The position numbers were made by a program, and so were the translations under genes. The notes beneath the pieces were generated by a model. It was not told where the DNA came from. It made no database searches and worked only from the letters and a program-made list of their open reading frames with translations. From Owenia fusiformis (Eukaryota; Annelida; Polychaeta; Sabellida; Oweniidae): 64,000 nucleotides of DNA. Positions 59,736 to 64,000 of the stretch are shown here, in pieces. The stretch spans positions 3,472,001-3,536,000 of the forward strand of contig CAIIXF020000001.1 of assembly GCA_903813345.2 (NCBI GenBank), in the 5' to 3' direction. How positions within the stretch are numbered: the first letter of the stretch is position 1; each line of letters starts with the position of its first letter.

Positions 59736-60635
59736 ATCAATTGTGAGTGAATTATTTCTCTTCATTAGTGGTTTTGGTTCAGGTTATCGGCACTCTTAAT
59801 TTTGCGTATAATCCTTTCAGTTAAGGGAGTAGATGGTATGGAGACGAGTTCAGAATAAGTTTTGAAAAAAATGTCAGTTTTACAATATTTTTTCCTCATC
59901 AATCAATATTCAAGGATATCTCTGTCAAGAAAGGACATGTCCTATTTTCCACTTCTAATGAATTAACTTCAGACTAAAAGGGAAATATGTTTTTTGAAAA
60001 AAATACTTCCAGCATTTTACACTATCTCTTTAAATCTTCCTTAACTATAACAACAAAGCCCTTCTAAAAGAAAATACATCTACATTGAACTTAAATTTGG
60101 AAAAAATGATAGACTTGGAAACAAATCAGTTAACCAGATAAGACTGCCACCAACCCACTCAATGAGACTTTGTTCAGAGTTATGTGTAAAACATTAGATT
60201 GTGCCTTACAAAAGAAACGAGACTACTTAGTATAATAATGGATACACAATACTGTACAGAATATACATTGTACTTTCATTTTATTTAATAATGGCTTTAT
60301 TACTGATTTATTCATATGTACAGGTATGCAAGTATAATGTGAAGAAAATATTTGAAATTATACAGTGCATATACATGTATGTATGGGCATAAATGTCAAC
60401 TAAATGTTGATATATTGATTCAAACTTGTCATTTACTTTTCGTATTGTCTTTCAAGCTAAAGACAGAATGTATGACAACTTATATTTTTGAGTTCTACAT
60501 ATTCAATCTGGATTTGGTTCTGGTTATTAAAAGTATGGTGTTATCAAATGGCAACATTTTGATTTATTCATAGAAGGCAGGATATGCATATGAAAATATG
60601 ATGCAAGTAATTCGATCTCTGTACTTTAAGTTATT

Positions 60636-60763
60636 GAATGATTTGAAGTGCAATACAGGATATATTTTGCTTGAGAAATTCTGTATTGGAACTAGACAAA
60701 GTCGAGTGCCAATACAGAATATCGAGAGCAGAATATATCCTGTATTACACTTCCAAATCATTC
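60636..60763. mobile_element. 128-bp hairpin MITE
   Basis: GAATGATTTGAAGTGCAATA and its inverted counterpart (TATTACACTTCCAAATCATTC, given here in part as CACTTCCAAATCATTC) give arms of about 60 bp with shared 'acaggatatatt' and 'ttctgtattgg'. Confidence 0.8.
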
Positions 60764-61132
60764 GACAATGTTTTTATCGTGTGATCCTCTGTACTGCTCC
60801 TGAGAATGTCCCCTCCGTACCAATATTTTCCAATCTGTACCAATCTCAGTAGCAATACAGTCTGGTCAGGACAAGAACTGATCAATCAGAAGGCTTCATT
60901 TTACAGATCATACGATAAAAGCAAGTATGAGATTCTCTTAGATCACCATATGCCTTTGTATCAAATCCATGTTTATGTTTGTCTCGGTATAATATTGGAA
61001 TATGGGTGGTGGAATTAAAGCAAGCTTTTCTCTAAAACAAAATAAATTCACCTGATGACCAAAGTTGATGAATATTCCTTCATCACTTACAGTGTTAGGG
61101 AGCATGTCAAAAGATCAATGTCACCAAATAAA

Positions 61133-61242
61133 CTATATATTATCAGTTAGGGGGGGGTGTCTGGAACCAAAAAAATAAGCATCCCCGACATTGATCCAGA
61201 GGGGGATCGAGGGGGGTCTAGGACTTAACTGATAATATATAG
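61133..61242. mobile_element. 110-bp MITE with 17-bp inverted ends
   Basis: CTATATATTATCAGTTA at 61133-61149 is perfectly inverted as TAACTGATAATATATAG at 61226-61242. The interior is G-rich (ggggggggtg, gagggggatcgagg). Confidence 0.8.
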
Positions 61243-61523
61243 CTTTTTGTGCTACATTGAACTTTTTATGTGCTCCCTTATTTCTTGTTTATTGTTGCAC
61301 ATGTATGTCACAAAAGTAGTACACTGTGTGGTTTATCATAACAGAAAGTGAGTCATGATCATAATTAAACACTCAATAATCTTCATCTGTATTACAATCC
61401 AGGCATTGGGAGAATGAATATTGGAGCCTGAATTCATAATTCTACTGGACGCATCTCAGCTGAATATCTTTTCACCCTACATTTATTGTGGCTTCATATT
61501 ATATGATTCACATCAGGCCAGAA

Positions 61524-63542
61524 TTATATCAGCAACTTAGAAAACATGATTAAGAGTGTAGAAAAAGTTTGCATCGTAGGCATAGTTGCTGTTGATTTGT
61601 TATTGTTGTTCTTGTTTTGTACTTGTGGTGAACGGTATTCTAGATCAATACTACGAACATCCACCCAGAATATTTTTGTTTCTTGGACAAATGTTGCCCT
61701 GAAATAAAGTCAAATTTCAAACATTAAACCATAGTTCCATAAATAGAAATATGTATGTACACGATAAAGAGCCAACAGAAAAATATTAAAATGCGTTACA
61801 AAACAAAGCAAGATGTTGAAACAATCAAGAATCAATCAAATCAATCAACCAGTCAAAAAGAGAACAAACCCCAAATATCCCAAACTATGATCTTAGAGTA
61901 TTATCAAACATGTAATGGGGAACTTCATGATGTTTACATTTTTATGAGTCAACAACTGTTGTCAGATTGATGATCTCAAAAACTACTTTTTTGATAAATA
62001 TAAAAATAAAAACATGTATTAGCATTTGAGATAATGTGTGGGAATATATTATGATTGGTCAGAAAGTGCTGATGCATAATTAGCTATGCACGAATTTGTA
62101 TATTGACCATACCTGAAAAATATGTGATCTTTTAAGCCCTCTGGTGGGTTCCATTGAACTTGTTTTTGAAACTTGTGAACTTTATTTGATTGTGTAACGG
62201 CACTCTGCAAGAGATCAGCGTCATGTATTATTACATTTGCACATTAGTATATAGTCATGGTTAATTTTAATTCATATAGTTTATCAAGCCCTACAATGAT
62301 GAAGTTGTAGTCAATTTTTAAAGATTTGCTCTGGAAAAATTCACACCTATAGAGTGGGCCATAAAATTGGAACATATTTTGGCTATGAGAGCCATGTTTT
62401 ACTTTTGGAGAAAACCTCAAATGCTTTAATCAATGAAATTTGAATCAAGATTATTTGAAGGGTAAACATGGTGATATGAAAAAATGTCTCTAATACACAT
62501 ATACTCAATGCACTAATAATTGCTGATGACAACTCAGAGAAATATACAAATTGTTAATTTATCTTTTTCATTTTCACAAATAATCAGGAGATCTTAATCT
62601 GAATATTTGTAGATTTAGCTCCCTTGATATAATACATTTTTATTTATTAATTGACACCACGTCCTAGTAACATATTACATAAATACATACATGGTATTGT
62701 CATGCTATGAAAATAATTGATATAATGAAGGAAGGTATAATCAATGGAAAAATTGTTCAATATTTGTTGGCCCACCCTGTTTGTGTAAAAGTCTTAACTA
62801 TATTTTATATGAAGATTAGCTATTCTACTTTGCCTACAATTAAATGCCATTAAGCTTACCTCTCGTTTTATACACCTCATTGTTTTCAGCTCATTGTCTG
62901 TCACTGTAAAGTTCCCTAGAGCTTGGTTTTGGTTCAAAGATGGACTTGCCCTCCTGGCTTGAAGGAAAACCCCTTCAAACCATATTTCTGATGTGTTTCG
63001 CATTGTCACTGAAATAAAGATTATAAGGTGAACTTCTGTGTTGCATTTATTTGTCCTCTCCTTCCAGATAAGAGCAGCTCATTTATATTTGAGAAAAATG
63101 TTAGGATCCAAATTCAAAAAGTATATCATCGTGAGTCTAAATTGTTATCGATCTCACAAAAATTGAGAGCTGGATAAATAATCCACAGATGCTCCAAACG
63201 GTCCAGATTGCACATCTTTCTCTGCCTACCTTAATCATTTAAAGATATTGACCAAGTTTACATTATAAACAAGGTATTTGTTATTAATTCTTTAGTTTAC
63301 TTAACCAAAATTAGTTCCTTGTATTTTTTCACTTGTAAATGTATACCTTTTACTGGTTTTCCTGGTGTATAGTACCCTCCTTCATTGATCTCCAACAGAA
63401 ATGGAGCTGCTCCTTTCTGAGCAATCGCAGCATGTCCTGATGGAAACATGTCTACACAAGATCCCTCTGGTGGTCCACCAGGATATGACATCACAATTGG
63501 TAATGCTACCATTAGCATAACTGAGAACGAGGCCAGTGTCAT
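61524..63542 (-). CDS. Reeler-domain secreted or GPI-anchored protein
   Basis: Four coding exons on -: 63347-63542, 62860-63008, 62113-62204, 61524-61698, which join in frame to 203 codons and a stop. Residues 1-19 are a signal peptide (MTLASFSVMLMVALPIVMSY). A Reeler/reelin-type domain follows: YPGGPPEGSC, the YTPGKPVKV strand, WFEGVFLQAR at about 77, LGNFTV, VQWNPPEG at about 130, and ATFVQETKIFWV at about 147. The tail is Asn-rich and ends in a hydrophobic stretch (STLLIMFSKLLI) that could signal GPI attachment. Stand-alone Reeler proteins are known from arthropods and other invertebrates as putative defense proteins, and the same domain sits at the front of ferric-chelate reductase 1 relatives. 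Here no DOMON or cytochrome b561 part follows, as the frame ends. Function is not proven. Confidence 0.85.
62350..62780. mobile_element. ~430-bp MITE in Reeler gene intron
   Basis: The end AGAGTGGGCCATAAAATTGG is an imperfect inverted match to the right end (complement ACAGGGTGGGCCAACAAAT). It occupies most of the 655-bp intron 62205-62859. The outer GGGTGGGCC block is also found in the hairpin at 45719-45799. Confidence 0.65.
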
Positions 63543-63734
63543 CGTGACTTAGCTTTCTCTGTCTGAATATATGAATAATCACATTTTTATGTCATAGTTA
63601 GTGTTAGGGTCAGCCAGCACATGATACATTTAGAGATTTTTGTCAAGGAAGGACATGGTCAATCAGAAGGGTGTGGAGTTCTTAGATTAACAGCCAAATG
63701 TATCCTCCATAATGTCAACACTATCATGATTTAC

Positions 63735-63860
63735 CATGTAGGTCATAACAAGGGGAAAAATTGAACAGGGGAAATGTTCAAACAGGAGCAAAGTTTAAAC
63801 GGGGGGGGAATGTTCAAACAGGGCAACGGGATAGTGTAAACAGAGGGAAAACAAGGGGAT
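63735..63860 (+). repeat. G-rich degenerate minisatellite
   Basis: Units like 'ttcaaacagggg' and 'aaacggggg' repeat irregularly ('attgaacaggggaaa', 'ttcaaacaggagca', 'tttaaacgggggg'). It lies upstream of the Reeler gene. No promoter element is recognised. Confidence 0.6.
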
Positions 63861-64000
63861 TAGTTCAAGAAATTGTGAAGATCAACATTATAAGTCAGAC
63901 TCAAAGCTAAAATGACCTAGTGCCTATTTGTAATCTTAAAAAATAACCTTTTTCCATTCACTTTCACCATCAGCTGTCTGTTTCAAACATGTTTTGTTAA

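Overview
This is an AT-rich stretch of an animal nuclear genome. Evidence: spliced genes with GT..AG introns, C2H2 and BTB proteins, LINE reverse transcriptase remnants, tRNA-like repeats and many short inverted-repeat transposons. The style (expanded LicD, Reeler and lipase families, dense foldback elements, GGAC microsatellites) suggests a non-vertebrate, probably marine bilaterian. I cannot fix the phylum from sequence alone.

Genes, left to right: (1) the last 33 codons of an unidentified + strand protein (1-102). (2) The 5' half of FAF2/UBXD8 on the - strand (eight exons, 14288 to 808; the rest lies off the left edge), with introns packed with transposons. (3) A complete STIL centriole-assembly gene on + (14 coding exons, 20232-28723, 1279 codons). 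(4) A single-exon LicD/fukutin-type type II membrane protein on + (32775-33923). (5) A secreted lipase of the pancreatic lipase family on - (seven exons, 39003-35210, 330 aa) with a full Ser-Asp-His triad. (6) and (7) Two divergently transcribed paralogous BTB + nine-C2H2-finger proteins (- 48101-42682, 991 aa; + 53897-57780, 931 aa). (8) A Reeler-domain secreted or GPI-anchored protein on - (four exons, 63542-61524, 203 aa). Every multi-exon model keeps frame across its junctions and was built by reading splice sites.

The rest is mostly mobile DNA. FAF2 introns hold a 2.6-kb inverted-repeat element (2835-5408), a near-identical 944-bp tandem duplication (7497-9384) and two nests of foldback transposons (9376-10397 and 10416-14019). 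Several insertions can be dated relative to each other because an unoccupied copy of the target lies elsewhere in the window. These include two insertions that duplicate or use TA or TTAA, a family with 8-bp target duplications and CATAGG ends (18048-19176; 50563-51393), and a 410-bp element with a 6-bp target duplication inside one of those. Other families are LINE 3' ends (about 16080-16887 and 48510-49203), a tRNA-headed repeat doubled inside an inverted-repeat element (52300-52925), and several very short hairpin MITEs.

The genes do not form an obvious pathway. FAF2 (ER-associated degradation and lipid droplets), STIL (centriole duplication), a LicD transferase (glycan phosphate transfer), a lipase, two transcription factors and a Reeler protein look like ordinary mixed animal gene order. 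I found no gene cluster that amounts to a new system. The most unusual content is the layered transposon structure and the pair of head-to-head BTB zinc-finger paralogs.
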